From: Pelomonas sp. Root1237
Lineage (GTDB): Bacteria > Pseudomonadota > Gammaproteobacteria > Burkholderiales > Burkholderiaceae_C
DNA: 64,000 nucleotides
Direction: 5' to 3'
Assembly (NCBI RefSeq): GCF_001425055.1
Contig: NZ_LMDK01000001.1
Coordinates: 323,845-387,844, forward strand
Position 1 is the stretch's first letter. Each line of letters begins with the position of its first letter. Position numbers and translations under genes: made by a program. A model generated the notes under the pieces. That model was not told the origin of the DNA, searched no databases, and saw nothing but the letters and a program-made list of their open reading frames with translations. Of this stretch, positions 38,226 through 48,754 are shown piece by piece.

Positions 38226-39814
38226 TTTGGCAGTTCGACGTCCGGCGGGATGTAGCGGCCGCGGTACATCTCGCCCAGGAGCGACTGGCGCTCATAGACC
38301 AGGGCGCGCAGCCGGGCGTCGATGACGGAGGCTTCGACCTGGTCGGCATCCGGCCCGCGTGACTGGCGCAGGCCTGAGCGCATGCGGTCGATGGCACCGT
38401 TCAAGTCGCCGGCGGCGGCATGCACCTCGGCCTGGGCCCGCACGGCCCGCAGCGGCTGGCCCAGCTTCTGCCAGATCAGTGCGAGCTGGGCCCAGGCCAG
38501 GGAGTCCCGCGGCTCCAGGCTGACATGGGTCTGCAGTGCATCCGCGGCCTCGCGCAGGGCTGGCGACCCCGGGCCGGCCGCCAGCGCCAGGCCCACGCGC
38601 TGCATCAGCATGGGGCGGGATTTCTCGCCTGACAGCGTGTCCAGCGCGGCGGTGCCCTCCATCGGGCGGCCGCGGGCCTGCGCGAGCTCGGCACGCAGAT
38701 AGGTCAGTTGCCGCCTGGCGGCCACCGTCTCGGCGGGGCTGGGGTTGACGAGCTCCAACGTCACCTCCGCACTGCGCAGCGTGGCCTCTGCGCGGTCGAA
38801 GTTGCGCAGCTTGATGGACGCCAGCGCCGCGGCATAGCGCGCCCCGAGCTGTTCGTAGCCGCCGCTCTCGCGGATGTTGCGGGCGCCGGCGTCGTAGTTC
38901 TCCAGTACCTTCCAGGCCTCGACGCGGGGGTCCATCAGCACACGCGAACGCGCTGCCATCAGCGCATGCTCGGCGAGGCCCCGCGGGCGCGCGAACGGTT
39001 CGAGGGCCAGGCGCGTGCGTGCGTCGCCGATGCGCTCACTCGTCAGCGGATGGGAGCGCAGGTAGGGGAAGGCGCCGTTGTCCATCAGGTGATAAGCCTG
39101 CTCCATGCGCTCGAACATGCTGACCATGCCGCTGCCCGCGAAACCGGCCTCGACGAGCACGTTGAAGCCGACGCGGTCGGCCTCGCGCTCCATGTCGCGC
39201 GAGAAGTTCAGCGACAACTGCGTGGCCGCCGCCTGGCCGCCGACGATGCCGGCATTGGCCAGGTCGATGTTGCCGCGCGACGCGGCCAGCACGCCCAGCA
39301 GCAGGCCCGCGATGGCGACCATGCTGTTCTTGGAGTCACCGGCAATGCGTCGCGCGATGTGGCGCTGCGTCACGTGCGAGATCTCGTGCGCCAGCACCGA
39401 GGCCAGCTCGTCGCGTGACACCGTCATCGCGATGAGCCCCAGGTGGGTACCAACGAAGCCGCCCGGCAGCGCAAAGGCGTTGACGCTCTTGTCCTCGACG
39501 AGGAAGCTTTCCCAGGCGAAGCGGGTCTGGATGTCTTCGCCGATATGGCCGAGTTTGCGCGACGCGGCCACCAGCGGTTCGAAGATGCCGGCCATGTACT
39601 CCTGCAGGATGGGGTCCTGCACGCACGCGGGGTCGATGCGGATCATGCGCATGTAGCGCTCGCCGAGCTGCCGCTCGGCCACGACATCGAGATCCTGCGA
39701 GACCGAGTCACCCAGGGCGGGCAGGTTGACCTGGGCCCGGATCGGGCTGGTGGTGATGAGGCAGGCGGCCGCAAGCAGGGTCAGCAGGGCGCGGGAGGCG
39801 GGTGACTTCTTCAT
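38222..39814 (-). CDS. M48 family metalloprotease with TPR region, BepA-like
   Basis: ATG 39814 gives 530 residues with a signal peptide ending PIRA. The zinc protease has H143-E-I-S-H147 (HEISHVTQRH) and the third ligand Glu in MEREADRVGF. After residue 300, helical TPR-like repeats follow (DRAEATLRSAEVTLELV, LGQPLRAVRAQAEVHAAAGD). It probably maintains outer membrane protein or LPS assembly quality in the periplasm. Its 3' end overlaps the GST stop. Confidence 0.92.
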   Translation of the reverse strand: MKKSPASRALLTLLAAACLITTSPIRAQVNLPALGDSVSQDLDVVAERQLGERYMRMIRIDPACVQDPILQEYMAGIFEPLVAASRKLGHIGEDIQTRFAWESFLVEDKSVNAFALPGGFVGTHLGLIAMTVSRDELASVLAHEISHVTQRHIARRIAGDSKNSMVAIAGLLLGVLAASRGNIDLANAGIVGGQAAATQLSLNFSRDMEREADRVGFNVLVEAGFAGSGMVSMFERMEQAYHLMDNGAFPYLRSHPLTSERIGDARTRLALEPFARPRGLAEHALMAARSRVLMDPRVEAWKVLENYDAGARNIRESGGYEQLGARYAAALASIKLRNFDRAEATLRSAEVTLELVNPSPAETVAARRQLTYLRAELAQARGRPMEGTAALDTLSGEKSRPMLMQRVGLALAAGPGSPALREAADALQTHVSLEPRDSLAWAQLALIWQKLGQPLRAVRAQAEVHAAAGDLNGAIDRMRSGLRQSRGPDADQVEASVIDARLRALVYERQSLLGEMYRGRYIPPDVELPN

Positions 39815-39888
39815 CGAACAGAGACTCCGGCCGGCGGGAGCCGGCTGTCTATGATGCCTGCAACTCGGTTTCCTGAATGTTTCTTGGT

Positions 39889-40368
39889 ATGTCGACCCCG
39901 CTGACTCACTTCGACGCCCAGGGCCAGGCGCACATGGTCGATGTGTCGGCCAAGGCCGAGACCCACCGTGTCGCCGTCGCCGCAGGCGAGATTCGTATGC
40001 AGCCGGCGACCTTTGCATTGATCGCCAGCGGCACGGCCAAGAAGGGCGATGTGCTGGGCGTGGCACGCATCGCGGCGATCCAGGGCGCAAAGCGCTGCGC
40101 CGACCTTGTGCCACTGTGTCACCCGCTGCCGATCACTCGCGTTGCGGTGGACTTCGATCTGGACGAAGCCGGCGGCCGCGTGCTGTGCCGCGCCCAGGTC
40201 GAGACGCTGGGCCGCACCGGCGTCGAGATGGAGGCGCTGTGCGCCGTGCAGGTCGGCCTGCTGACCATCTACGACATGTGCAAGGCCGCGGACCGCGGCA
40301 TGGTCATCGGCAACGTGCGGGTGCTGCAGAAGCAGGGCGGCAAGAGCGGCGACTGGGCTCAGCCTTGA
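39889..40368 (+). CDS. moaC: Cyclic pyranopterin monophosphate synthase
   Basis: The 159-residue protein (ATG 39889; ATG 39877 would add MFLG) has all MoaC blocks: [71 protein letters not shown] and [20 protein letters not shown]. It forms cyclic pyranopterin monophosphate in molybdenum cofactor synthesis. No other moa gene is nearby. Its end overlaps the GT2 gene on the opposite strand by 10 bases. Confidence 0.96.
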   Translation: MSTPLTHFDAQGQAHMVDVSAKAETHRVAVAAGEIRMQPATFALIASGTAKKGDVLGVARIAAIQGAKRCADLVPLCHPLPITRVAVDFDLDEAGGRVLCRAQVETLGRTGVEMEALCAVQVGLLTIYDMCKAADRGMVIGNVRVLQKQGGKSGDWAQP

Positions 40369-41531
40369 CTCGGGCGCTGCGGCGCCATGCGGATGAACTC
40401 GAACATGAAGGCGCTCATCGCTATCTGGCCGGCGGCGAGAATGAAAGTGGCGCCGGGGATGACGGCGCGCATCAGCTGCGCCGGGTTGGCAGCTCCGAAG
40501 CGCGATTGGTGCCACCACAGCCAAACGCTCGCGCACGCAAACCCGAGCCCGACGAGAAATAGCGCCAGTGCCAGCAGCAGGGCGGACTCCAGCTGAACTC
40601 GATGAACCCAGCCGAGGCCCTTTGGCAACTGGGGCAATACGCCTATGCGCACTGCATGCAATGAGCAGGTCCCGGCAAACAGCAGCATTTGCAGGCCGAG
40701 GCACGCAAATGCCGCTGCATACAGCATGCTGTGCACATCCAGGGTTGCGAAGCCAAGTGGCACCGGGCCGATGCCAAGTGCGACGCTTGCCGCAGTACCC
40801 AGCAGGAATAGCGCGAGGCCGGGGTACATGAAGAGCCACGCCGGCGCGTGCAGTAGCAGAAAACGCAGATGGCGCCAGCCATCGCGCCAACTTCGCAGGT
40901 GAGGCGGCCGATCGCGGCCGTCGGGGGAGAGCGTTGTCGGCACTTCGGCAATGTGCAGTCCGTGCAATGTTGCCTTGACGACCATCTCGCTGGCGAATTC
41001 CATTCCGGGCGACTGCAATCCGAGGCGCAACATCGCAATGCGGTCGAAGCCGCGCAGGCCGCAGTGGAAATCGCGCACCGGGCTTCTGAAGAAGAGGCGC
41101 CCGATGAAGCTGAGCACCGGGTTGCCAAGGTAGCGGTGCAGCCTGGGCATGGCGCCTGGCGCGATGCCACCAGAAAAGCGGTTGCCCATGACCAGCTGCT
41201 GACCACTGCGCAGCGCGGCGACGAAGGCGTCCAGGCGCGAGAAGTCGTAGCTGCAGTCTGAGTCGCCCATGATGACAAAGCGCCCTTGCGCGGCTGCGAT
41301 GCCGCTCTGCAGCGCCGCGCCATAGCCGCGCTCAGGCACGGCCACGACCCGCGCACCCTCGGCCTCGGCCAACTCGCGACTGCCGTCGCTGGAGCCGTTG
41401 TCTGCCACCACGACCTCACCCTGAATGCCACTTGCCGCGAGGAAGGCGCGCGCCTGTCGTACGCATTGGCCCACGGTCAGCGCCTCGTTCAGGCAAGGCA
41501 TGAGGATGGTCAGTTCGAGGGGAGCGCTCAT
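40359..41531 (-). CDS. Glycosyltransferase family 2 with C-terminal membrane helices
   Basis: ATG 41531 overlaps the GT4 stop as ATGA. The 390-residue GT-A domain has [34 protein letters not shown] and [14 protein letters not shown] (DxD). Three to four C-terminal transmembrane segments (about 230-250, 255-280, 300-330, 350-370) suggest a polyprenol-phosphate sugar transferase of the DPM1/GtrB type. It is the last gene of the glycan cluster. Confidence 0.87.
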   Translation of the reverse strand: MSAPLELTILMPCLNEALTVGQCVRQARAFLAASGIQGEVVVADNGSSDGSRELAEAEGARVVAVPERGYGAALQSGIAAAQGRFVIMGDSDCSYDFSRLDAFVAALRSGQQLVMGNRFSGGIAPGAMPRLHRYLGNPVLSFIGRLFFRSPVRDFHCGLRGFDRIAMLRLGLQSPGMEFASEMVVKATLHGLHIAEVPTTLSPDGRDRPPHLRSWRDGWRHLRFLLLHAPAWLFMYPGLALFLLGTAASVALGIGPVPLGFATLDVHSMLYAAAFACLGLQMLLFAGTCSLHAVRIGVLPQLPKGLGWVHRVQLESALLLALALFLVGLGFACASVWLWWHQSRFGAANPAQLMRAVIPGATFILAAGQIAMSAFMFEFIRMAPQRPSQG

Positions 41532-42661
41532 GAAGACGTCGTGGGTTTCGCAGCGGGCCGGGCGAGGCCGTGATACAGGTCGACATAGCGCTGCACGGTG
41601 GTGTCCCAATCCCACTGGCGCGACAGCTCGACCGCCGCAACGCGGGCCTTCCGCAGGCGCTCGGGCTGCGCCAGCAGTTGGCTCAGGCGCTCGCGCAATG
41701 CGCGCTCCGGCGCGCCGTTGCGCAGCTCAACGTGGAAGACGCAGCCTTCATCCACGCCGGGAAAAGCCTCAAACACTTCGGTGCTGACGAGGACCGGCGT
41801 TCCGCTGGCCAGCGCCTCCTGTACGACCAGTGGGAAGCCTTCGCCGGTGCTCGGCAACACCAGCAGGTCGGCTTCACGCAACTGTTGGGCCACTTGGCCG
41901 GCATTCAGGCGGCCGGTCAGCTGTACTCGGGGGCCGCCTTGCGGCGCCAGTGGGCCGTCGCCGACAAAGGTCCACGAGGCGCCTGGCAGATCGAGGCATT
42001 GTCGCAACAAGGGCAGGCCCTTTTTCTCGACGAAGCGGCCAACGAACAGCATGCGCAGCGGCCCTTCCGACGCGGCCAGGCGAGGGTAGAAGAGGGCATG
42101 GTCCACGCCGTTTGGAATCAAGCGTGGTGCGCGACGAAAGTGTACGAAGCGCTCAAAGTGGTGCTGCACCGGCAGTCCAACGAACACGACTTGCGCCACC
42201 CTGCGCAACACGAAGGCGCCAAGGCTGCGGTTCAGCAGCGTCAGCAGGCCGCGCGCAAAGCGCGAGCGGTAGGGAATCGAGCCGATATGCTGGGTCAACA
42301 CGACGGGCCTGCGTCGCAGCGCCGCGAACAGCATCGCGGCCAGCGTCGGCAGGTAGAGAAAGTCGTGCACGTGCACGACATCATGTTGGCCGACGCGCCG
42401 CCACAGCCGCCCGAAACTGGCGGCCCCCCAAATGGGGAAGGGTAGGCCAAGACGCCGCCCGAGCGGGTCCCATGCCGGCTCGCAATCCAATGTCGCACCC
42501 GGCCACCTGTCGGGCCATTCCTCGCGCGGGCCACCGGCCATCCAGTGCACTGCGACACCAGCGTTGGGCAGCCTGGTCGCGAGTGCGCCGGCCACTATCT
42601 CGATACCACCGCCATGCGCGGGAAAAAACGCGCTGATCTGCAACACGCGCAAGGCACTCAT
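41528..42661 (-). CDS. Glycosyltransferase family 4
   Basis: The 377-residue GT-B protein has N-terminal FFPAHGGGIEIVAGALATRL and C-terminal GPLRMLFVGRFVEKKGLPLLRQCL, LLVLPSTGEGFPLVVQEALASGTPV (the EX7E motif region). It probably adds a sugar from a nucleotide donor to a lipid-linked glycan. ATGA overlaps join it to GtrA upstream and GT2 downstream. Confidence 0.9.
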   Translation of the reverse strand: MSALRVLQISAFFPAHGGGIEIVAGALATRLPNAGVAVHWMAGGPREEWPDRWPGATLDCEPAWDPLGRRLGLPFPIWGAASFGRLWRRVGQHDVVHVHDFLYLPTLAAMLFAALRRRPVVLTQHIGSIPYRSRFARGLLTLLNRSLGAFVLRRVAQVVFVGLPVQHHFERFVHFRRAPRLIPNGVDHALFYPRLAASEGPLRMLFVGRFVEKKGLPLLRQCLDLPGASWTFVGDGPLAPQGGPRVQLTGRLNAGQVAQQLREADLLVLPSTGEGFPLVVQEALASGTPVLVSTEVFEAFPGVDEGCVFHVELRNGAPERALRERLSQLLAQPERLRKARVAAVELSRQWDWDTTVQRYVDLYHGLARPAAKPTTSS

Positions 42662-43068
42662 CAGCGTCTGGCCTGCAACTCAGCGCGGAATACCCAGCGC
42701 GATTGGACAAGAAATGAAAACAGCCAAAGGACAGCAGTCGCGGCGACCATGGCCAGTGTCGGATTCAGATCGAGCCATTCGACGCCGATCGCCAGCAGCA
42801 CCAGACCCGCACAAAACTGCAGGAACTGCTGGCCGAGAAACCGGCCGAACTCGGCCCAACCGGCACGATTGGCCACGCTGAAGGTGTAGCGGCGGTGCAG
42901 GAAGTAGCTGATCGGAATCGTGGTGAAGCAAGTCAGCCACGCCGCCGCGAGGTATTGCCAGTGCAACACGGCAGTGCCGATGTGAACGAGGCCAATGCTG
43001 AGAAGCGCGCAGCCCGCTCCGACGACTGCGTGACGGCCGAGCTTGGGGTGCAGCCTGAGCTCAGTCAT
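42661..43068 (-). CDS. GtrA family membrane protein (first)
   Basis: The 135-residue protein has four transmembrane helices with the GtrA-type ISYFLHRRYTFSV and SFLVQSRWVFRAE motifs. GtrA proteins are candidate flippases for polyprenol-phosphate sugars made by the adjacent GT2. It overlaps the methyltransferase by 8 bases and the GT4 by 1 base. Confidence 0.88.
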   Translation of the reverse strand: MTELRLHPKLGRHAVVGAGCALLSIGLVHIGTAVLHWQYLAAAWLTCFTTIPISYFLHRRYTFSVANRAGWAEFGRFLGQQFLQFCAGLVLLAIGVEWLDLNPTLAMVAATAVLWLFSFLVQSRWVFRAELQARR

Positions 43069-43693
43069 GCTGGCGGGCCCATAGCCCGAGAAACTGCAGC
43101 GAGTTTGTCGACGCCAGCACGCCGCGGTGGCAGGCCATTGGGTGAGACCAGTGCCGGCGCACGAAGCCTTGGGACTCTATCCAGTCCACCCAGGCCCAGC
43201 GCTGCTGATAGTGCTGCGGAGAGGGGATGCCGAACCGGCGGTTGCCCAACTCGTCGAGTACGGCCAGCACGACCCGACCCAGCGGCCCGTTGTGGTTGTG
43301 GTCCTTGATGAGCAGGTAGCGCCGCGTGCAACGCATCATCTCGGCCAGCGCGGCAAGCGGATCCGGGCAGTGATGCAACACGTCGATGGCGTAGCAGAGA
43401 TCGAAGCTGCGATCGTCGAATGGCAGCCTGCCGCCGTCGTAGAGCATTGGCTTCACCCAGCTGGAGATGCGCTCGACCACGTCGATCGGCGTCACCTGCT
43501 CGATGGCGGTCAGCTGTGGCAGGTTCGCAGCGAAGAAGCCGTCGCCCGCCCCGAAGTCGAGCGCCTGGTTCACCGGTGAAGAATCCTTGAGTGCTGCGGT
43601 GATGCCGTCCAGGATGCTGCGGCGGTATGCGCTGGTGCTGAGCCGGTCAATCAGACCTCTCGCGTTAGAAGGATGCGTGGAGTTGGAAGTCAT
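43061..43693 (-). CDS. Class I SAM-dependent methyltransferase
   Basis: ATG 43693 has TGAGGA about 8 bases upstream; ATG 43711 is an alternative. The 210-residue protein has motif I ALDFGAGDGFFAAN, VTPIDVVERI, and a DLCYAIDVLHHCPDPLAAL acidic loop. It probably methylates a glycan or lipid-linked sugar in the cluster. The next gene overlaps its end. Confidence 0.85.
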   Translation of the reverse strand: MTSNSTHPSNARGLIDRLSTSAYRRSILDGITAALKDSSPVNQALDFGAGDGFFAANLPQLTAIEQVTPIDVVERISSWVKPMLYDGGRLPFDDRSFDLCYAIDVLHHCPDPLAALAEMMRCTRRYLLIKDHNHNGPLGRVVLAVLDELGNRRFGIPSPQHYQQRWAWVDWIESQGFVRRHWSHPMACHRGVLASTNSLQFLGLWARQHD

Positions 43694-43790
43694 GAATGGC
43701 GTCCTCAGCATGGCGCACCACCTGCGCTGGGTTCATGTGGCAAAGCGTCGGATTGAGACAGATTGAAGTCGTCATTCGGCCCTGAACAGG

Positions 43791-45497
43791 CTAGGGCGCG
43801 TTAGCGCCCGAAAGCCGGCCTGCCGGCAGGCGCCAGGCCGAGCCGCGAGAGTCTTGCATCACTTCGACTGCGTCGGGGAAATGTCGTGCCATCAGCGTGC
43901 GATCTGCACGCTCGCCCCGGCTGATCAGCGTCAGGCGCGGCGCGGGGCTGTCGGCGTTCTGCACCAGGTCGCCGCGGTATCGGCCCGTCGTCTGTGAAAC
44001 AAACACCACCCAGTCGCCGGGACCTTCGGGCGCGATGCGAAAGGACAGCGCCCGGTCGATGCTGGCTTGGGTCTGCCACAGGAAGACCGGCATCGCCAAA
44101 AGGCCGGCAGCGAGCGTGGCCGTCCCCCATTGCCGGGCCCAGCCCTGCGCGCCGAGTAGCCATAGGCCGGCCGCAACGGGCAGCGCACCCCAGACCGGAT
44201 GCATGTAGCGAAAGCCCCAGCCGTGGCCCTGATCGAAGCGCACGAACAGATAGAAGGCGAAGGTCAGCACGAAGGCAACGAGTAGCAGGCGCTCCGCGAG
44301 CGGGCGTGCCCGTGGCATCAGTGGCAGCAACAGCAGGCCCGGACTGGCCCAGATCCACATCTTCCAGATGGCCTGCCAACGTGCTGTTAGCAGCGTCGAA
44401 TCGGGCCAGACGAGGACGCGGCCGAAAACTTCCAGCAGCCCGTGGGGCGCTGCGGCGTGTGTCACGATGTCGCCGAAGCCTGACTTCAGCAGCCACCAAC
44501 CCAGGCCCAGGCCTACCCCCAGCGGCAAATAGCCCACCAGTACCCCTAGCAGCCGCGTCCAGCGGCTGCGGTCCATAGCCAGCCAGACAAGACAGGGTGC
44601 AGCCATCAAGGCATGCGGCACGGGGTTGTGCATGACCAGGCACAAACCGCCAACGAACCCTGCGGCGAAGGCGGCGCGACGTCGTGGCTGCAACAACAAC
44701 CACAGGAAAAGCAGATTCAGCGCCAGCTCGCCCGGCATCGCATACCAGGACATCGCGTTCACGACGAACTGTGGCGAGGCCAAGGCTGTCAACATTGCCC
44801 AGCCACCGGCTCGTGCATCACCGGCTGCATCACGGGCGAGATGGTGCAGCAGCAGCAGGGTCAATGCGCCGAAGGCGGGATTCAGGCACCAGCCGAGGTC
44901 AAGTGCCACCAGCGGCGTCAACAGCAAAGCCAAACCAGGCCAGTAGACCGATGTGGCAGCGCCGCTGGCGTGGTCGACGAGAACGAAGGAACCCTGGAAC
45001 TCCAGCGGCACGATGGCATCAAGCAGCGCTGGTGGGTAGTGCAGCGCACCCTGTCCTTTGGCCAGCGCGTGGGCCTGCATCCAGGGCACGTACTCGTCCA
45101 TCGACAGCGGATGGGCTCGATAGACCAACTGGGCGCCCAAGGCCAGACCAAGAAAACACAGCAGCGAGGTCCGCACCGGGCGTTCACTCATCCACGCCGC
45201 CAAACGCGATGCCATCTCGCGCAGCGGCTGCGAGGCCAGCGCCACCGCCAGTGCAGCGAGCATCGCCAGTGACTGCCAGACGTCATTGAAGGCAAACAGC
45301 CGCTCGTAGATGGGATAGCTCTCGAACGGCATGCCCTCCATGCGCGACAGCCGGGTAATGACCGGTGCGGCACATGCCAGCGTCAATGTCGCGACAACCA
45401 AGCAACGGATGGCGCGATCGCCTGACGCAAAGGTCACGGGCCCCTTGTCTCTCAACGCAGTGTCCGCCAATCGATGACGGCTGAAGCCGGCAGGCAT
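43791..45497 (-). CDS. GT39/ArnT-like GT-C membrane glycosyltransferase
   Basis: The 568-residue multi-spanning protein (10 or more helices) has the first-loop acidic pair SMDEYVPWMQ typical of PMT/ArnT GT-C enzymes, and LVMHNPVPHALMAAP in the core. Start is uncertain: ATG 45497 overlaps the ligase by 46 bases, TTG 45455 would give TTGA coupling and GTG 45437 is also possible. It likely transfers a sugar from a polyprenol donor on the periplasmic side. Confidence 0.75.
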   Translation of the reverse strand: MPAGFSRHRLADTALRDKGPVTFASGDRAIRCLVVATLTLACAAPVITRLSRMEGMPFESYPIYERLFAFNDVWQSLAMLAALAVALASQPLREMASRLAAWMSERPVRTSLLCFLGLALGAQLVYRAHPLSMDEYVPWMQAHALAKGQGALHYPPALLDAIVPLEFQGSFVLVDHASGAATSVYWPGLALLLTPLVALDLGWCLNPAFGALTLLLLHHLARDAAGDARAGGWAMLTALASPQFVVNAMSWYAMPGELALNLLFLWLLLQPRRRAAFAAGFVGGLCLVMHNPVPHALMAAPCLVWLAMDRSRWTRLLGVLVGYLPLGVGLGLGWWLLKSGFGDIVTHAAAPHGLLEVFGRVLVWPDSTLLTARWQAIWKMWIWASPGLLLLPLMPRARPLAERLLLVAFVLTFAFYLFVRFDQGHGWGFRYMHPVWGALPVAAGLWLLGAQGWARQWGTATLAAGLLAMPVFLWQTQASIDRALSFRIAPEGPGDWVVFVSQTTGRYRGDLVQNADSPAPRLTLISRGERADRTLMARHFPDAVEVMQDSRGSAWRLPAGRLSGANAP

Positions 45498-47176
45498 TGC
45501 GACATGGCGGGTGCCGAGGCCGTGTTCTCGCAGGCGGCGAACCAGTTGTCCCCGGTCGGGTTGCGGAACTCACGCAGGCGGTCGGCAAGGAAGCGCGCGC
45601 CTTGCACGTCGCCGGTCTTTTCCAGCGACTGCGACCAGTGCATCAGCAGTCGTGCGTCAATGAGGTTGAAGGCCGTGCGGCGTGCAGCCTCCAGCGCGAA
45701 CGGCCCGGGGGGTTGGCTGGTGGCGGCCGCGTAGTCCGCCTGGTGGCTGAAGAACAGCGAGCGCTGGCCATCGGCGATGCGAGCGCCCAGCGGCATGGCA
45801 TCCTCGCTGGGCATGTAGATGGCGACGACGCGCTGGTAGTCCCACACCGCGAAGGCGCTGCCGGCGATCAGCAGGCCGCCGATCATCCGCCAGGGCGTGG
45901 CGCCCGCCGGCTTGGCCGGCGCTTCGGCAGGGAGAGCGAGGCCAAGTGCAAAGCAGGCCGGCAGCAGGAAATAGGCGTACCAGAGCGGGTACTCGACCAG
46001 GCTGTGCAAGGCGATGGTCAGCACGATCATCAGTGCCATGCGGCGCAGCGGCGTGTCTTCTGCCTTCTCGGAGGGGCTGCGCCACGCCTTCCACAGCGCC
46101 CAGGCCAGCAGCAGCAGCACCGCGCCGGCCCAGGGCAGGCCCAGCTCGACGGCGAGCTGCGACGCGATGTTGTGCGTGTGGTCGAAGAAGGCGATGGGGC
46201 GGTCCGGGAATGGCGTCAGGCTCCATGCGAAGTTGAACTCCCCCCAGCCAACACCCAGCAGCGGGTTGGCCGTTGTCAGCGCCCAGGCGTCGCGCAGGAT
46301 GGCCAGCCGCGACGGCGAGCCGGCACCCTCCGACAGCCGCGAAGCGGCGCGGAAGGCATGGCCGCTTTCGGCCGACCACAACGACATGCCCCACCAGCTG
46401 ACGCCCAGCATCAACGGCGTGGCCAGCAGACACAGTCTTGCGCTGCGCGAAAGGCTGCGATCCACCACGCCCCATAAGGCCAGCAGCGCGATGCCGACAT
46501 AGCCGGTGCGAGAGGCGCTGAGCACGATGGTGAAGACAAAGGCAAACAGCAGTGGCGCCAGCGCCGGCCGCCAGCCGCGCTTTTCCGTGATGAAGACGGC
46601 AGCGATGGACGACCACATCATCAGGCTGGCCAGGTGGTTGGGCTGGCGCAGATTGCCTACCGCGCTGCCCACCACGCCTGAACGAGCGATGAAGTTGCCG
46701 TCGGCGCCCGCCGGGAGGAAGACCTGCACGATGCAGACTGCGACCGTCAACAGACCCGTGATCAGCAGTCCCCAGCAGAAGGCTTCGGCGGCGAGTTGGC
46801 GGGACTGGGTCGACAGCCCTTGCGCCACCAGCAGTACGGCCAGGCCGGCACCGATGATGGCCGTGGCGCCCAGGCCCAGCGACAGCGGCAGGGCACGCCA
46901 CACGACGGAGCTCATCGGCGCGGCCAGCAGCAGCGCCAGCGCCATGGCAGCGGGGCTTTTCAGCCCGGCGCGCCAGCCTGGCGTGGCAGGAGCCCACAGC
47001 ACCAGGACCAGACCCCAGCCGGCAAGCGCCAGCAACTGGTTGTAAAGCGTGGCTGCGGGCGTCTGGTTGAAGGCCAGCAGCGGTGGCAGGGCGGCGGCGA
47101 GAACGAGGCCGAGTGGCGTGGCGGGGGCCTCAGCGAAGGGGGTGCTCTGGGACGACATGGGCGCGGATGATGGCAT
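45452..47176 (-). CDS. PglL-type O-oligosaccharyltransferase / O-antigen ligase family protein
   Basis: The 574-residue protein has 10-12 membrane helices. Wzy_C/PglL signatures include GNLRQPNHLASLMMWS, SASRTGYVGIALL and DHTHNIASQLAVELGLPWAG (the catalytic-type His). A large soluble C-terminal region follows. RBS GAGG lies 7 bases before ATG 47176. In Burkholderiales and Neisseria such proteins attach lipid-linked glycans to pilin. The pilA gene lies 4 kb upstream in the same direction. Confidence 0.87.
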   Translation of the reverse strand: MPSSAPMSSQSTPFAEAPATPLGLVLAAALPPLLAFNQTPAATLYNQLLALAGWGLVLVLWAPATPGWRAGLKSPAAMALALLLAAPMSSVVWRALPLSLGLGATAIIGAGLAVLLVAQGLSTQSRQLAAEAFCWGLLITGLLTVAVCIVQVFLPAGADGNFIARSGVVGSAVGNLRQPNHLASLMMWSSIAAVFITEKRGWRPALAPLLFAFVFTIVLSASRTGYVGIALLALWGVVDRSLSRSARLCLLATPLMLGVSWWGMSLWSAESGHAFRAASRLSEGAGSPSRLAILRDAWALTTANPLLGVGWGEFNFAWSLTPFPDRPIAFFDHTHNIASQLAVELGLPWAGAVLLLLAWALWKAWRSPSEKAEDTPLRRMALMIVLTIALHSLVEYPLWYAYFLLPACFALGLALPAEAPAKPAGATPWRMIGGLLIAGSAFAVWDYQRVVAIYMPSEDAMPLGARIADGQRSLFFSHQADYAAATSQPPGPFALEAARRTAFNLIDARLLMHWSQSLEKTGDVQGARFLADRLREFRNPTGDNWFAACENTASAPAMSQCLPASAVIDWRTLR

Positions 47177-47185
47177 GGGCCAGCC

Positions 47186-48754
47186 TCAGTTCTTCGTCGG
47201 CGCTTCCTCGTGATAGTCGTCGTCGATGTTGACGGCCCAGATCGCATCGCGGCAGGCGCCGCCGTTGAGGATGGCCTGCGCGGCCAGGCGCGCGGACAGC
47301 ATGGAGTGGTCCTGGTTGTTGTAGCGGTGCATGCCGTTGCGGCCGCACAGGTAGAGGTTGTCCAGCCCGTCCAGCCAGCCACGCAGTTCATCGAAGCGCT
47401 GGAAGGCGGCGCCGAAATAGCCTGGATAGGCCTTCGGCTGGCGCAGCACGGTGGCGTCCAGCAGTTCGGCCTCGTCGGCCAGGCCCAGTAGCTGCATCTC
47501 GCGCACGGCCAGCGCCTTGAGGGCCTCCTCGCTCATGGCCCACAGCGAATCGTCATCGCGGGCGAAGAACTCCAGGCCGAGCCAGACGGTTTCCGGGTCG
47601 GCCACCATATAGGGGCTCCAGTTGTTGAAGACCTGCACGCGGCCGACCTTGACGCCAGGCTCTTGGATATAGATCCAGTTGTCGCTCACATGGCGTGCCT
47701 TGCCTGCTACCTTGGGGCTCATGCGGCGGTAGAGCAAGCCGACGGTGATGAAGTCGCGGTACTCGAGGCCAGAAGCAATGGCCAGGGCCGGCGCATCGGG
47801 CGCAGGGCGCAGGGCCTGGGCGAGTTCGCGGATGGGCATCGTCGAGACGACCGCACTGGCGTCGAAGCTTTGATGTTCGCCGGCTGCGTCGCGGGCGACG
47901 ACACGCTCGACCTTGCTGTCCTGGCGGTGAATCTCGTCGACCGTCCAGCCGCGCAGCAGCCGGCCACCGCAGCGCTCGAACTCGGCCGCAGCCGTTTCCC
48001 ACATCTGGCCGGGGCCGTACTTGGGGTAGAGGAAGCTCTCGATCAGCGAGGTGTGCTGGGTGTCGGTGGTGCCGGTGACGATCTTCTTGAGCGCCTGCTT
48101 GGCGGCGCTGCCGATGGACAGGCTCTTGATGCGCTGTGCACCCCAGTCGGCGCTGATGTCGCGGCAGGGCACGCCCCAGACCTTCTCGGTGTAGTCCTTG
48201 AAGAACTGCAGATAGAGCTGACGCCCGAAGCGGTTGATGAAGAAGTCTTCCAGCGTCTTTTCAGGCCGGATCGGGCGGGCTGCGGCGGCCATGTAGCTGC
48301 CGGCGAACTGCAGGCAGCGCGCCAGGCCCATGTTGCGCACCAGCCCCATGCCGGGCTTGAGCGGGTAGTCGAAGAACTTGCCGCCGAAATAGATGCGCGA
48401 CTGGCGGCTGCGGATCAGCATCACCGTTTCGTCCGCTTCGCTAGCCGTGGCCTGGTGGCTGCCCAGCAGGCGCTGCTGGCCCTGGTAGGCCAGCAGTGCA
48501 TCGCCGCCGTTTTCAGGCCTGGCCACCGGCAGCACGTCGCGCCACCAATCCATCACCCAGTCGGACTTGGAGAAGAAGCGGTGCCCGCCGATGTCGATGC
48601 GGTTGCCCTTGTAGTTGACCGTCTTGGAAATTCCGCCGATGGCGTCGGTGGCTTCGAGGATGGTGACCTGGGGGTAGCCAGCGCGCAGCAGCTCCAGGCC
48701 TGCGGTGAGGCCCGCGGGGCCGGCGCCGATGATGAGGGTGCGAGGCTGTGTCAT
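47186..48754 (-). CDS. FAD-dependent oxidoreductase, UGM/protoporphyrinogen oxidase-like
   Basis: ATG 48754 overlaps the GtrA stop. The 522-residue protein has a dinucleotide-binding motif [17 protein letters not shown], the FAD-related [25 protein letters not shown], and a C-terminal [22 protein letters not shown] loop. Relatives are UDP-galactopyranose mutase-like and polysaccharide-cluster oxidoreductases. It may modify a nucleotide sugar or lipid carrier. The exact substrate is unknown. Confidence 0.82.
   Translation of the reverse strand: MTQPRTLIIGAGPAGLTAGLELLRAGYPQVTILEATDAIGGISKTVNYKGNRIDIGGHRFFSKSDWVMDWWRDVLPVARPENGGDALLAYQGQQRLLGSHQATASEADETVMLIRSRQSRIYFGGKFFDYPLKPGMGLVRNMGLARCLQFAGSYMAAAARPIRPEKTLEDFFINRFGRQLYLQFFKDYTEKVWGVPCRDISADWGAQRIKSLSIGSAAKQALKKIVTGTTDTQHTSLIESFLYPKYGPGQMWETAAAEFERCGGRLLRGWTVDEIHRQDSKVERVVARDAAGEHQSFDASAVVSTMPIRELAQALRPAPDAPALAIASGLEYRDFITVGLLYRRMSPKVAGKARHVSDNWIYIQEPGVKVGRVQVFNNWSPYMVADPETVWLGLEFFARDDDSLWAMSEEALKALAVREMQLLGLADEAELLDATVLRQPKAYPGYFGAAFQRFDELRGWLDGLDNLYLCGRNGMHRYNNQDHSMLSARLAAQAILNGGACRDAIWAVNIDDDYHEEAPTKN

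Noticed and set aside
39815-39888. Molybdenum cofactor riboswitch before moaC
   Set aside because: The space is under 75 bases and I see no fitting fold.
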